A stretch of 64,000 nucleotides of DNA from Olavius algarvensis Delta 4 endosymbiont (GTDB taxonomy: Bacteria; Desulfobacterota; Desulfobacteria; Desulfobacterales; CAJINA01). The notes beneath the pieces are model-generated. The model made no database searches and was not told the DNA's origin. It worked only from the letters and a program-made list of their open reading frames with translations. Both the position numbers and the translations under genes were made by a program. Of this stretch, positions 51,555 through 60,647 are shown piece by piece. Position 1 is the stretch's first letter. Each line of letters opens with the position of its first letter. The stretch is from NCBI GenBank assembly GCA_905176665.1, contig CAJINA010000005.1, positions 269,301-333,300 of the forward strand, read 5' to 3'.

Positions 51555-53708
51555 ATGAAAATTGACAGAAGAAGTTTCTTGTCGTTTGTAGTCGGCGGTG
51601 CAGCAGGGACGGCCCTGACCCCCATTCCCTGGAAGCTGACGGATGACAGTTCGATCTGGACCCAGATGTGGCCCTGGACACCGGTACCGGCCAATGGTGA
51701 GGTTGCTTATGCCGATTCGGTTTGCGACCTTTGTCCGGGCGGATGCGGTATTTCGGTTCGGAAAGTAGACGACCGGGCCATTAAAATCGAAGGTAAGAGC
51801 GGTCACCCGGTGAATGACGGCGGCATTTGCGCGCTCGGCCTTTCCGGTCTCCAGCTGCTCTATGGACCGACCCGGGTAAAGCAGCCGTTGAAAAGAGTAG
51901 GTACCCGCGGCGCCGGCCAGTGGGAAAAGATCTCCTGGGACGCAGCGCTCAAGGAAGTCGCGCAGAAGTTGAATGAAATCGCGGCGGCCGACAAGACCAA
52001 AGGGGTGGCCTGTATCGCTGATACGGATCGCGGTACCGTCCCCGGTCTGCTGAAACGATTCCTGCAGGCCTATGGCTCGCCGAACTTTATAAAAATGCCG
52101 GCCAGCGCAGACGCGTATGAACTGGCCATCAAGAAAATGCACGGCGTTGCCGCTACGGCCGGCTTCGATGCTGAAAATGCGGATTTTGTGATCAGCTTCG
52201 GATCCGGTGTTATCCAGGGTTGGGGCGCGCCAGTCCGGATGATCAAGGCCAATAGCGCCTGGAAGGCCGCGGGGGCAAAATTTACCCAGGTAGAGGCACG
52301 TAAATCCATCACCGCCGCCAAAGCCGACCAATGGTTGCCCATTAAGCCGGGCACCGAGGCCACGCTGGCCCTGGGTCTGGCCCACCTGATCCTAAAAAAG
52401 CATCCCCATCCGGCGCTCGGTCAGGGATTCGGCCCCCTGAAGAAAGCACTGGAGGGTTACTACCCCACGAAGGTGGCCGATGTGACAGGCCTGGACGAGG
52501 ACTTGATCATCACTCTGGCCGGGGCTTTTGCCCGGGCGGACAAACCGCTGGCCCTTTACGGCAAGGGTCGGGGCACGACCCCGGGCAGTGTCGGTGAAGC
52601 GATGGCGGTACACACACTCAACATTCTCGCCGGCAATATCAATAAAAAAGGCGGCGTCTGGCTGATGGACGGCAGCGATACGGTCGAGTGGCCGGATTTC
52701 ACAGCCGCCGCTGGGGCCGGGGGCCCTCGGGTGGACGGTGCCGCCAATGGTGCCTACCAAGACAGCCCGTACCTGCCCAGCCGGATGGTGTCGGCGTTGC
52801 TCGAGGACAGCTATCCGCTGCAGGCCCTGTTTGTTTCCAAGTCCAACCCCCTCTATTCACTGCCGGACAGCGAGAACGTCAAGGCGGCCTTTTCCAAGGT
52901 TCCCCTCATCGTGAGTTTTTCATCTTACATGGACGAAACGGCGGCCTTTGCCGATCTCATTCTCCCGAATCACCATTACCTGGAACGCCTGGAAGATGTT
53001 CCGTCTCCCACCGGCTATCCTGAAAAAATGGTGATGCTGGCTCAGCCGGTGGTAGAACCCCAGTTCAACACACAGCATACCGGTGATGTTGTCATTTCAC
53101 TGGCCGGGACCGTCGGCGGTTCGGTGGCCGCGGCATTTGGCTGGGAAAATTACGAGGCCTGCCTGCAGGAACTTTTGGGCGACGCCTGGGACACGCTCCT
53201 GGAACGGGGCTATGTCGTGAATGAAGGCTCGGCCCTGGCGACCGACCTGACAGCACTCAAATTTGCCGGGCTGGATGCCGGTACAATAGCCCTGGAAGGC
53301 GACGCGGGTGCATTCCCGCTGGTCTTCATGCCCTACGACAGCCTGCGCCTGTCCAGCGGTTATATCGGCGATACGCCCTTTATGATGAAGACCGTCGAAG
53401 AGACGATCTTGCTGGGAAATGACTCCCTGGTGGAAATCAATCCCGCCACCGCCAAGAAGGCCGGGCTGCGCGCTGGAGATGCCGCAGTTATCGAAACTCC
53501 CCGCGGACGCGGCCGGGTAAAGGTACACCTCTATGACGGCATTCGGCCCGGGGTCATCGCCATGCCCAGGGGGCTCGGGCATACCGCTTATGATAAATAC
53601 CTTGCCAACAAGGGTATTAATACTAATGCACTCATCGGACCGGTTGAGGATCCTGCTTCCGGCCTGGACGCTGCCTGGGGTATCAGGGCAAAACTGAGTA
53701 AAGCCTAA
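51555..53708 (+). CDS. qrcB: QrcB, molybdopterin-oxidoreductase-like subunit
   Basis: A 717-residue protein of the CISM family. The twin-arginine signal MKIDRRSFLSFVVGGAAG indicates Tat export. [4Fe-4S] ligands are CDLCPGGC plus Cys in GGICALG (about 57-90). The fold is that of DMSO-reductase relatives (DLILPNHHYLERLEDVP, VEINPATAKKAGLRAGDAAV). QrcB in characterised complexes contains no molybdenum and acts as an electron-carrying scaffold, so catalysis at a Mo site is not expected. Second gene of qrcABCD, 65 bases after qrcA. Confidence 0.95.
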   Translation: MKIDRRSFLSFVVGGAAGTALTPIPWKLTDDSSIWTQMWPWTPVPANGEVAYADSVCDLCPGGCGISVRKVDDRAIKIEGKSGHPVNDGGICALGLSGLQLLYGPTRVKQPLKRVGTRGAGQWEKISWDAALKEVAQKLNEIAAADKTKGVACIADTDRGTVPGLLKRFLQAYGSPNFIKMPASADAYELAIKKMHGVAATAGFDAENADFVISFGSGVIQGWGAPVRMIKANSAWKAAGAKFTQVEARKSITAAKADQWLPIKPGTEATLALGLAHLILKKHPHPALGQGFGPLKKALEGYYPTKVADVTGLDEDLIITLAGAFARADKPLALYGKGRGTTPGSVGEAMAVHTLNILAGNINKKGGVWLMDGSDTVEWPDFTAAAGAGGPRVDGAANGAYQDSPYLPSRMVSALLEDSYPLQALFVSKSNPLYSLPDSENVKAAFSKVPLIVSFSSYMDETAAFADLILPNHHYLERLEDVPSPTGYPEKMVMLAQPVVEPQFNTQHTGDVVISLAGTVGGSVAAAFGWENYEACLQELLGDAWDTLLERGYVVNEGSALATDLTALKFAGLDAGTIALEGDAGAFPLVFMPYDSLRLSSGYIGDTPFMMKTVEETILLGNDSLVEINPATAKKAGLRAGDAAVIETPRGRGRVKVHLYDGIRPGVIAMPRGLGHTAYDKYLANKGINTNALIGPVEDPASGLDAAWGIRAKLSKA

Positions 53709-53729
53709 TCATTATAGTAAGGGGTTCTT

Positions 53730-54575
53730 ATGTCACAAGGACACAGCAATTCTAACTCGACCGAAAAGGGACAGAGTAGAGCCAAGAAGTACGGCATGGT
53801 GATCGACCTGGACAAGTGTACTGGCTGCGGCAGCTGTATGGTTGCCTGCATGCAGGAAAACAACGTTCCGTTCAAGGAAGATGAAACTGATAAATTGCTC
53901 AGTCTTACCTGGATGCGGATCTACAAGCTGAGCAACAAGAAATCCTTTCCGGATGCCGATATCTGTTACCTGCCCAGACCCTGTATGCATTGCGAAGGAC
54001 ACGGTGGACATTCGCCCTGCGTATCCGTTTGTCCCGCGACGGCGACAGACTACAGCCTCGAAACCGGCGTCGTTAGCCAGATCTACACCCGCTGTTTCGG
54101 CTGCCGATACTGCATGGGGGCTTGCCCCTACCATGCCCGGTATTTTAATTGGTGGGATCCGGTATGGCCCAAGGGCATGGAAAAATCGCTCAGCCCCAAT
54201 GTCTCCGTCCGCATGCGCGGTATCGTGGAAAAATGCAGTTTCTGCTATCACCGCAGGCAGCTGGCGCTGGAGAAAGCCCATCTGGAAGGCCGCCGCGAAC
54301 TCGCGGAAGACGAATACCAGACTTCATGCACCCAGGCCTGCCCGGCCGGCGCGATCACATTCGGTGATCTGTTCAATCCGGAGCATGCCGTTACCAAGAT
54401 AGCCCAACCGGATCATCACCTCGCCGGACGGCCCCAGAACCCGGATTGTTTCCGCCTGCTGGAGGAACTGGGCACCAATCCCAAGGTCTATTATATGACC
54501 ACCCGCAAGTGGGTCCGGAAATTGGGCGATCACTATTTTGGGAAGAAAGAGGGGAAACGCGCCGCAGCGCATTAA
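53730..54575 (+). CDS. qrcC: QrcC, periplasmic four-cluster ferredoxin subunit
   Basis: A 281-residue subunit with cysteines for four iron-sulfur clusters: DLDKCTGCGSCMVACMQENN, CMHCEGHGGHSPCVSVCP, CFGCRYCMGACPYHARYFNW and CSFCYHRR with SCTQACPAGAI. It lacks its own signal peptide, as expected for a subunit exported together with Tat-signalled QrcB. It relays electrons from QrcA/QrcB to membrane subunit QrcD. AAGGGG precedes ATG. It sits 21 bases after qrcB. Confidence 0.95.
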   Translation: MSQGHSNSNSTEKGQSRAKKYGMVIDLDKCTGCGSCMVACMQENNVPFKEDETDKLLSLTWMRIYKLSNKKSFPDADICYLPRPCMHCEGHGGHSPCVSVCPATATDYSLETGVVSQIYTRCFGCRYCMGACPYHARYFNWWDPVWPKGMEKSLSPNVSVRMRGIVEKCSFCYHRRQLALEKAHLEGRRELAEDEYQTSCTQACPAGAITFGDLFNPEHAVTKIAQPDHHLAGRPQNPDCFRLLEELGTNPKVYYMTTRKWVRKLGDHYFGKKEGKRAAAH

Positions 54576-54639
54576 AATTCGTCCGGGTGACCGGCGAGCT
54601 TAATAACCGCAACAGACTTTTTTTAGGAGCACAGAACTT

Positions 54640-55956
54640 ATGGATTCTGCATTAATACCCAAAGGCGTTAAACGCTGTCCCGTCCCGCAGTTTGGATTGT
54701 GGCTCGGCGTTTGGACCGTTATCCTGCTCTGGGGCGTGTATGCTTTGCTACTTATCTGGTTCAAGGGACTCAACCAGACCAACATGAATGATTCCTATGG
54801 CTTCGCATTGTGGATCTGGGCCGACCTGGCGGTGATTGCCTTGGGTGGCGGGGCCTTTTTTACGGGGCTTTGCAAGTATATCTTCGGCAAAGATGAACTC
54901 AAGCACATAATTAATTATGCCGTGCTGCTCGGGTTTATCTGCTACAGCAGTGCCCAGCTGATCCTGGCCATAGACGTCGGCCAACCACTGCGCGCCTGGT
55001 TTATTTTCTGGCACGCCAATGTGCACTCCATGTTGACAGAGGTGGCTTTCTGCTTGAGCTGCTATTTCGGGGTTCTTACCATCGAGTACATCCCGCTGAT
55101 TCTCGAGAACCGGCAACTGGATAAGATTCCTTTTGTCCACAACCTCACCCACAACATGCATGAAATCATGGCGGTTTTCGCTGCCACGGGTGCTTTCTTG
55201 AGCTTCTTCCATCAGGGGTCCCTGGGTGGTGTGGCTGGTGTTCTCTTCGGAAGACCCTTTGCCTTTCGAGAGCATATTTTCATATGGCCGTGGACGTTCT
55301 TTCTCTTCACCTGGTCGGCGGCGGCCTTCGGACCCAGCTTTACCCTTTTGTGTACAAAAATGATTGAATGGATCACCGGTAAGAAGCTGGTGAAACAAAG
55401 TGCCATTGAGTTACTGGCCAAGATTTCCGGCTGGATGATGATTACCTACGCCATCGCTAAAACAGCCGACACTGCCTACTGGGCGAGCCAGGTCAACATA
55501 GCAGATTTCTATACGAACAACCCCGGCTCGAACTACGGTTACTGGATCTTATTCACAGAAATTGTGGTGTGCGGTTTTGTACCGGCCCTCATGCTTATAA
55601 CCCCCACCATACGCAAGAATCCGGTTCTGCTGACGGTGGCCATTATCCTGGCCTGTATTGGTGTTTCCATCAATCGCTGGGTCATGGTGCTCCAAGTAAT
55701 GGCCGTGCCGATCATACCTTTCGAAGGGTTTGCCGCCTATTTCCCCAGCTGGCAGGAGATAGCCACCACGATTCTACCGGTAGCCTATGGCGTCATCCTG
55801 GTATCCCTGTCTTACCGCTATCTGCCGGTATTTCCGGATGAAGCCGAACTCAACCCCATCGAGGATGAAGAGGCTGCCCCGGCTGTGGAAGCCGCTGTTG
55901 AGGATGAAGACTCGGGCGACGATGCCGGCGTCGAACCGTTGCCAGCTGAAGCATAA
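54640..55956 (+). CDS. qrcD: QrcD, NrfD-like integral membrane quinone reductase subunit
   Basis: A 438-residue protein with about ten membrane helices of NrfD/PsrC type. GGAFFTGLCKYIFGKDEL and HQGSLGGVAGVLFGRPF match the quinone-site helices of the family, and periplasmic loops carry EHIFIWPWTFFLF. The last ~35 residues are acidic (PIEDEEAAPAVEAAVEDEDS). It reduces menaquinone with electrons from QrcA-C and is thought to be electrogenic. TAGGAG precedes ATG. Followed after 20 bases by a 53-residue membrane protein. Confidence 0.95.
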   Translation: MDSALIPKGVKRCPVPQFGLWLGVWTVILLWGVYALLLIWFKGLNQTNMNDSYGFALWIWADLAVIALGGGAFFTGLCKYIFGKDELKHIINYAVLLGFICYSSAQLILAIDVGQPLRAWFIFWHANVHSMLTEVAFCLSCYFGVLTIEYIPLILENRQLDKIPFVHNLTHNMHEIMAVFAATGAFLSFFHQGSLGGVAGVLFGRPFAFREHIFIWPWTFFLFTWSAAAFGPSFTLLCTKMIEWITGKKLVKQSAIELLAKISGWMMITYAIAKTADTAYWASQVNIADFYTNNPGSNYGYWILFTEIVVCGFVPALMLITPTIRKNPVLLTVAIILACIGVSINRWVMVLQVMAVPIIPFEGFAAYFPSWQEIATTILPVAYGVILVSLSYRYLPVFPDEAELNPIEDEEAAPAVEAAVEDEDSGDDAGVEPLPAEA

Positions 55957-55976
55957 ACCGTTACGGAGGATGACAG

Positions 55977-56138
55977 ATGTTTCCTTTTAATTTTGAATGG
56001 ATCTGGGACATGTCCCACATAGTATTTATGGGCGGACTGTGGTACGCGCTTACCATTCTTGGTATCGGCATGACCTACTGCATCATTAAGGCCGCTCTGG
56101 ATACGTTTCAGGGTAAAGGCGGCGGGCATCATCACTAA
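55977..56138 (+). CDS. Small single-span membrane protein at the end of the qrc operon, 53 residues
   Basis: A short frame with GGAGG 6 bases upstream, 20 bases after qrcD, ending before the operon terminator. It reads MFPFNFEWIWDMSHIVFMGG, one membrane helix (LWYALTILGIGMTYCIIKAA), then LDTFQGKGGG and three terminal histidines. The length is too small for common gene filters. Position, ribosome site and hydrophobic design point to an accessory subunit of Qrc or an assembly factor; this is inference. The natural HHH tail could bind metal. Confidence 0.78.
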   Translation: MFPFNFEWIWDMSHIVFMGGLWYALTILGIGMTYCIIKAALDTFQGKGGGHHH

Positions 56139-56165
56139 AACACCCGGATTCGTCTAAAGCAACCA

Positions 56166-56202
56166 ACGCTCCTTCCATCTGCCGTGGGAGGAGCGTTTTT
56201 TT
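56166..56202 (+). terminator. Intrinsic terminator of the qrc operon
   Basis: Stem ACGCTCCT (56166-56173) pairs with AGGAGCGT (56189-56196), followed by seven Ts. Confidence 0.9.
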
Positions 56203-56316
56203 GTTCTTGATCTTACGCTGGCTCTTAATCATAATCTCGCATGAGGAGAGCAAACCTGACCGTGGCCGGGCATTGGGAAGTAAGATTTGGATTAAAAATA
56301 TGAGTAAGAAGATAGC

Positions 56317-57570
56317 ATGGATAAAATTATCATAGAGGGCGGTCGGCCCCTGCAGGGCAGCATCACCGTCAGTGGGTCCAAGAATGCCGCTTTACCAATC
56401 CTGGTATCATCGCTACTGACGGACGGAATGAGCGAATACGAAAACGTACCGCAGCTGCGGGATATCCAGAGCACCATCGACTTGCTGATGCACCTGGGTG
56501 CCCGGGTTTCGCGCCGGGCTGGGCGTGTGTGCATCGATGCCGGCGGCCTGGATTCCCATGAAGCGCCCTACGACCTGGTCCGTAAAATGCGGGCCTCGAT
56601 CCTGGTGCTGGGTCCGCTGCTGGCGCGCCTGAAAAGAGCCCGCGTATCGCTGCCCGGTGGCTGTGCCATCGGAGCGCGACCCATCAACCTGCACCTGAAA
56701 GGAATGGAGAGGCTGGGGGCGACAATCGAATTAAAGCACGGCTATGTGGAGGCCCGCACGAAACAACTGCGCGGTGCTGAGATATACTTTGACGTGGCCA
56801 CCGTCGGCGGCACTGAGAATCTCATGATGGCGGCCTGTCTGGCCGAAGGTCAAACCATCCTGCGCAATGCCGCCCGTGAGCCTGAAATCACCGCCCTGGC
56901 AGAGATTCTCAACGCCATGGGGGCCGATGTCCAGGGCGCCGGGTCTTCAGTGATTACCATCAACGGTGTCGAAACCCTCAAGCCGGCCGGGGCCACCATC
57001 ATTCCCGACCGGATCGAGGCGGGTACATTCATGGTGGCGGCGGCCTTGGCCGGGGGGGATATCCGGGTGGAGAATTGTGAACCGGAACACCTGGGGGCCT
57101 CCATCAATAAATTGCGTCTGACTGGTGCCGAGGTCAACGTAGGTTCGCAATCGATCCAGGTATGCAGTCAGGGCCGCCTGAACGGCGTCGATATCAAGAC
57201 CCAGCCGTTTCCCGGTTTTCCGACCGATATGCAAGCCCAATTCATGGTTTTGATGACCATCGCCAAGGGGCAGAGTCTCATTTCCGAAACCATTTTTGAA
57301 AACCGGTTCATCCATGTCAGCGAATTGAAACGGATGGGCGCCGATATAACCATCAATGGCAACGCTGCCATGGTGCGCGGAGTCACCAAGCTGTCCGGGG
57401 CGCCGGTCATGGCCACAGACCTGCGGGCCAGCGCATCGCTGGTACTGGCTGGCCTGGTGGCCGAAGGAACCACGGAGATCAGTCGGATTTATCACCTGGA
57501 CCGGGGTTATGAAGCCCTTGAAGAGAAGTTTTTCAAGCTGGGAGCGGCAATCAAGCGCGTCAAGGAGTGA
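56317..57570 (+). CDS. murA: UDP-N-acetylglucosamine 1-carboxyvinyltransferase
   Basis: A 417-residue enzyme adding enolpyruvyl from PEP to UDP-GlcNAc, the first committed step of peptidoglycan synthesis. [16 protein letters not shown], the active-site cysteine in [18 protein letters not shown] (about 117), [38 protein letters not shown] and [18 protein letters not shown] are all in place. Having Cys at the catalytic position predicts fosfomycin sensitivity. Usual length. It stands alone; upstream is the qrc terminator. Confidence 0.97.
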   Translation: MDKIIIEGGRPLQGSITVSGSKNAALPILVSSLLTDGMSEYENVPQLRDIQSTIDLLMHLGARVSRRAGRVCIDAGGLDSHEAPYDLVRKMRASILVLGPLLARLKRARVSLPGGCAIGARPINLHLKGMERLGATIELKHGYVEARTKQLRGAEIYFDVATVGGTENLMMAACLAEGQTILRNAAREPEITALAEILNAMGADVQGAGSSVITINGVETLKPAGATIIPDRIEAGTFMVAAALAGGDIRVENCEPEHLGASINKLRLTGAEVNVGSQSIQVCSQGRLNGVDIKTQPFPGFPTDMQAQFMVLMTIAKGQSLISETIFENRFIHVSELKRMGADITINGNAAMVRGVTKLSGAPVMATDLRASASLVLAGLVAEGTTEISRIYHLDRGYEALEEKFFKLGAAIKRVKE

Positions 57571-57807
57571 CCCCCCAAATTGGTTTTCGTAAACAGCCGT
57601 AAATTTTGGGCGCGGCAAGCTGCCGGGCCCACATTCGCATTGATGTAAGACGGCAAGTAGAGACCGAACCCGCCATGGCCCGATTCAAGCGCCTTCCCCG
57701 AGGTGCGCGGGCCAATTAACCGCCGGCATTTCCGAATGCCTGCGAGCACGCTTCCCACCTGAACGTGATCTCAACCAACGCTTTAAATACTTTCTGGAAA
57801 AGCGATC

Positions 57808-60330
57808 TTGAAGTCTGCCGATAGACCCCTGTCCCTGGAAAGGCCGGCGGCCTTTTTTTGCCTGAGCCTGGCCGGTGGTCTGATCCTGGGCGAACAGTTT
57901 CCCGGGCATCTGGTACCACTTTTGCTGGCCGCGTTCGGTGTTGCGGGTTGCTTGCATTTGAAAGAACCCGGCCCCTTGCGCAGCTGGCTTGCGGCCGCGG
58001 GAGCAGTGTTGATTCTGGGTTATCTGTCCATACAACCCTGGGTCGCCCCGCATTTTCCGAACAGCCATATTAAACACCAGGCGGACGGATCGGCCGGTAT
58101 CATCACAGGGCGGGTCACCGACCTGCCCCAGCGGTTTGGAAAGCGTTCCCGGTTTTTGCTCACCGTGGAAACCTTCAACGGCAGCAAAGCGAGCGGAAGC
58201 CTGCGTGTGTCAACGGTCGGCTCGCTGCTTGGGATTGCCTGCGGAGACCGGCTCCAGTTCCGGGCCCGGGTAAAGGGCATTCGCAATTTCAATAATCCCG
58301 GAGCGTTCGATTATCGCCGGTACCTGCGGTTAAAAAGGGTTTGGGGCTCGGCTTGGGTGCCGGCGGACAGGATCCGGTTGCTGGCCAAAGATCCTGTTCC
58401 GACCCCGCGAACCCGTTTGGTTCAGGTCCGGGCATTGCTCTCCGGGTGGATCACGACAATCCTCCCCGGTCGTGAAGGCCGCATTGCGGCCGCCCTGGTA
58501 ACCGGTGACCGCAGCGGTATCACGCCGCGCCTGCGGGAGCAGTTCAATCGCCTGGGAATAGGGCATCTTTTAGCGATATCCGGATTACACATCGGGATCA
58601 TTGCCACGGTTTCCTTCGGCTGCCTCTACTGGTTGGCCCGGCGTACGGCCTGTTTGGTTTACAGGGGGCGTTCCCGGCAGGCCGCAGCCCTTTTCACCCT
58701 TGGCCCGGTTATGGCCTACGGACTGATTGCGGGCTTTTCGCCCTCGACCCAGCGGGCCGTGATCATGGTAAGTGTCTACCTGCTTACCCTCATCCTTGAC
58801 CGGTCGCAGGATGCCTTCAACACCCTGGCCGCCGCCGCCCTCATTATCCTGGTCCTCGACCCGCCCGCATTGTTTTCCGTATCATTTCAGTTGTCTTTCA
58901 CGGCGGTATTTTTCATTCTGTATGGCCTGGCCTGCCTGCCCGACCGTTTGCGGCAGCCCCGGGGGTCCGTGGAAACCTCGCAGTGGCCGGCCAAGGCGGT
59001 CACTACCGTAACAACTTTCTTCTGGGTCTCTTTTTTTGCGATCCTGGGAACCGTGCCACTGTCCATGCATTATTTCAACCAGGTCTCCTGTGTCGGGCTG
59101 CTGAGCAGCTTCATTTATATTCCCTTGGTCGGGTTTATCACCGTCCCCCTGGCCTTGACGGCCTGCACCCTGTTTCCTGTTTCGGCGCTTTTAGCGGGTA
59201 AGCTGCTGCACGGCGCCGGATTCTTACTGGCCCGGTCGCTGGACCTGGCGGATGTCCTGACGGGCCTCAATTGGATATCCGTGCATACGGTCACGCTCAA
59301 CTGGTTCGAGGTGGGCTGTCTGTTCAGTCTGCTTGTCCTGGTTTTACAATGGATCAAACTCATAAGCGGCCGTCTGTCCATGGGATTGAATCCCGGCGAT
59401 CAGGCGCCGCCGGACCGCTGCGTTGGATATGTCCGGGTGGCAGTTGTGGTGGTCAGTTTTCTGCTGGTCGGCGATGTTTTTTATTGGTTGCATTATCGCT
59501 TCTGGCACCGGGACCTGCGGGTGACTTGCATCGATGTGCGCCAGGGCAGTGCGGCTCTCCTGGAATTCCCGGGTGGCCACACCATGCTGATCGATGGGGG
59601 TGGGTATTCCGACAATACCCTGTTCGATATGGGGGCCCGGGTGGTGGCACCCTTTCTCTGGGCCCGTAAGATATTGTCGGTGGATACCCTGGTTTTGACC
59701 CATCCCAACAGTGACCATTTAAACGGGCTGCTGTACATTGCCGATCGGTTTAATGTCGAGGAAATCTGGTCCAACGGGGAAAGTACGCCGACAAGAGGCT
59801 ATCACCACTTTCTGCAGATTGTGAAGACACATAAAATAGCCAAACCGGCCTATGCCGACCTGCCCGTAGAGTCTGATATCGGCGGTGCCCGGGTAACCCG
59901 TCTATACCCGCCGCAGGATTTTTTAGACCGCAGCAGAACGGAAGCCTGGCGGGGGACCAACAATAATTCCCTTGTCCTCCGGGTGGCCCTGGGTGAGGCC
60001 TCTTTCCTGTTTGCCGGAGATATCATGCAGCGGGCGGAAGGCGAACTGGTACGCTTGGCCGGAGACCGGCTGCGAAGCAGGATTCTCTTTGTCCCCCATC
60101 ATGGCAGCCGCACTTCGAGTAGTAAGCCGTTTTTAGAGGCTGTAACACCTGAAGTGGCAGTGATATCAGCCGGGTGGAAAAATCGCTTCAGGTTCCCGTC
60201 TAAAGCCGTGCTCAGGCGACTTGAGGCAATTGGTTGCCGGGTCTACCGGACGGATATTGATGGCGCGGTAACGTTTTCGGCAAGCGGCGGAAAATTGGAG
60301 GTTGAGACGCATTTCAAAGCGGTAGATTGA
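57808..60330 (+). CDS. comEC: ComEC/Rec2 family DNA-uptake channel protein
   Basis: An 840-residue protein. It shows an N-terminal membrane region, an OB-fold-like segment (about 90-190: GIITGRVTDLPQRFGKRSRF, GDRLQFRARVKGIRNFNNPG), the ComEC competence membrane domain (NRLGIGHLLAISGLHIGIIA, SPSTQRAVIMVSVYLLTL) and a C-terminal metallo-beta-lactamase-like domain (VTCIDVRQGSAALLEFPGGH, LTHPNSDHLNG, LFVPHHGSRTSS). It is a TTG start with GGAAAAG upstream. ComEC carries single-stranded DNA across the inner membrane in transformation. Other com genes are not nearby. The 237-base gap before it is empty. Confidence 0.93.
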   Translation: MKSADRPLSLERPAAFFCLSLAGGLILGEQFPGHLVPLLLAAFGVAGCLHLKEPGPLRSWLAAAGAVLILGYLSIQPWVAPHFPNSHIKHQADGSAGIITGRVTDLPQRFGKRSRFLLTVETFNGSKASGSLRVSTVGSLLGIACGDRLQFRARVKGIRNFNNPGAFDYRRYLRLKRVWGSAWVPADRIRLLAKDPVPTPRTRLVQVRALLSGWITTILPGREGRIAAALVTGDRSGITPRLREQFNRLGIGHLLAISGLHIGIIATVSFGCLYWLARRTACLVYRGRSRQAAALFTLGPVMAYGLIAGFSPSTQRAVIMVSVYLLTLILDRSQDAFNTLAAAALIILVLDPPALFSVSFQLSFTAVFFILYGLACLPDRLRQPRGSVETSQWPAKAVTTVTTFFWVSFFAILGTVPLSMHYFNQVSCVGLLSSFIYIPLVGFITVPLALTACTLFPVSALLAGKLLHGAGFLLARSLDLADVLTGLNWISVHTVTLNWFEVGCLFSLLVLVLQWIKLISGRLSMGLNPGDQAPPDRCVGYVRVAVVVVSFLLVGDVFYWLHYRFWHRDLRVTCIDVRQGSAALLEFPGGHTMLIDGGGYSDNTLFDMGARVVAPFLWARKILSVDTLVLTHPNSDHLNGLLYIADRFNVEEIWSNGESTPTRGYHHFLQIVKTHKIAKPAYADLPVESDIGGARVTRLYPPQDFLDRSRTEAWRGTNNNSLVLRVALGEASFLFAGDIMQRAEGELVRLAGDRLRSRILFVPHHGSRTSSSKPFLEAVTPEVAVISAGWKNRFRFPSKAVLRRLEAIGCRVYRTDIDGAVTFSASGGKLEVETHFKAVD

Positions 60331-60342
60331 AGGGTCTTTGAA

Positions 60343-60408
60343 TCGAAATCGGTATCGGGATAGGGTTTCGAGAATCGGTTCCGATTTCGAACCCGATAGC
60401 GATTTCGA
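60343..60408. repeat. Palindromic 'tcgaaatcggtatcggg' repeat
   Basis: TCGAAATCGGTATCGGG (60343-60359) is inverted at 60392-60408 (CCCGATAGCGATTTCGA, one mismatch), with AGAATCGGTTCCGATTTCG between. This lies directly after comEC. A further short TTCA-rich run follows at 60542-60577 (TGGTTCAATGTTCAATGG). The 60331-60647 gap holds no gene besides these. Confidence 0.7.
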
Positions 60409-60501
60409 TTTCGAAGTACAAGGAACCCAGACCTGAAGGGATGCACGCAGGATATCCGCTATTATTCAGGTGGGACGGTCTTGCCTGGCCATCTAAAGCG
60501 C

Positions 60502-60531
60502 TTGACACTGCAGCGCATATGCTTTTAAAGT
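60502..60531 (+). promoter_or_regulatory. Possible promoter of the fumarase gene
   Basis: TTGACA (60502-60507), 18-base spacer, TAAAGT (60526-60531), 117 bases before the ATG. Confidence 0.4.
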
Positions 60532-60647
60532 CCATCCTTTATGGTTCAATGTTCAATGGTTCAGGGTTCAGAGGTTGAAAGGACTTAACCCGGAACCATC
60601 TCGTGAACGGTTTTAACCTACGAAAAGGCTGTTTAGAGGAGACCCCC

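Noticed and set aside
51555..53708. QrcB as a formate dehydrogenase or other molybdoenzyme
   Set aside because: The operon order (multiheme cytochrome, CISM subunit, four-cluster protein, NrfD-like protein) matches qrcABCD, whose B subunit is known to lack molybdenum.
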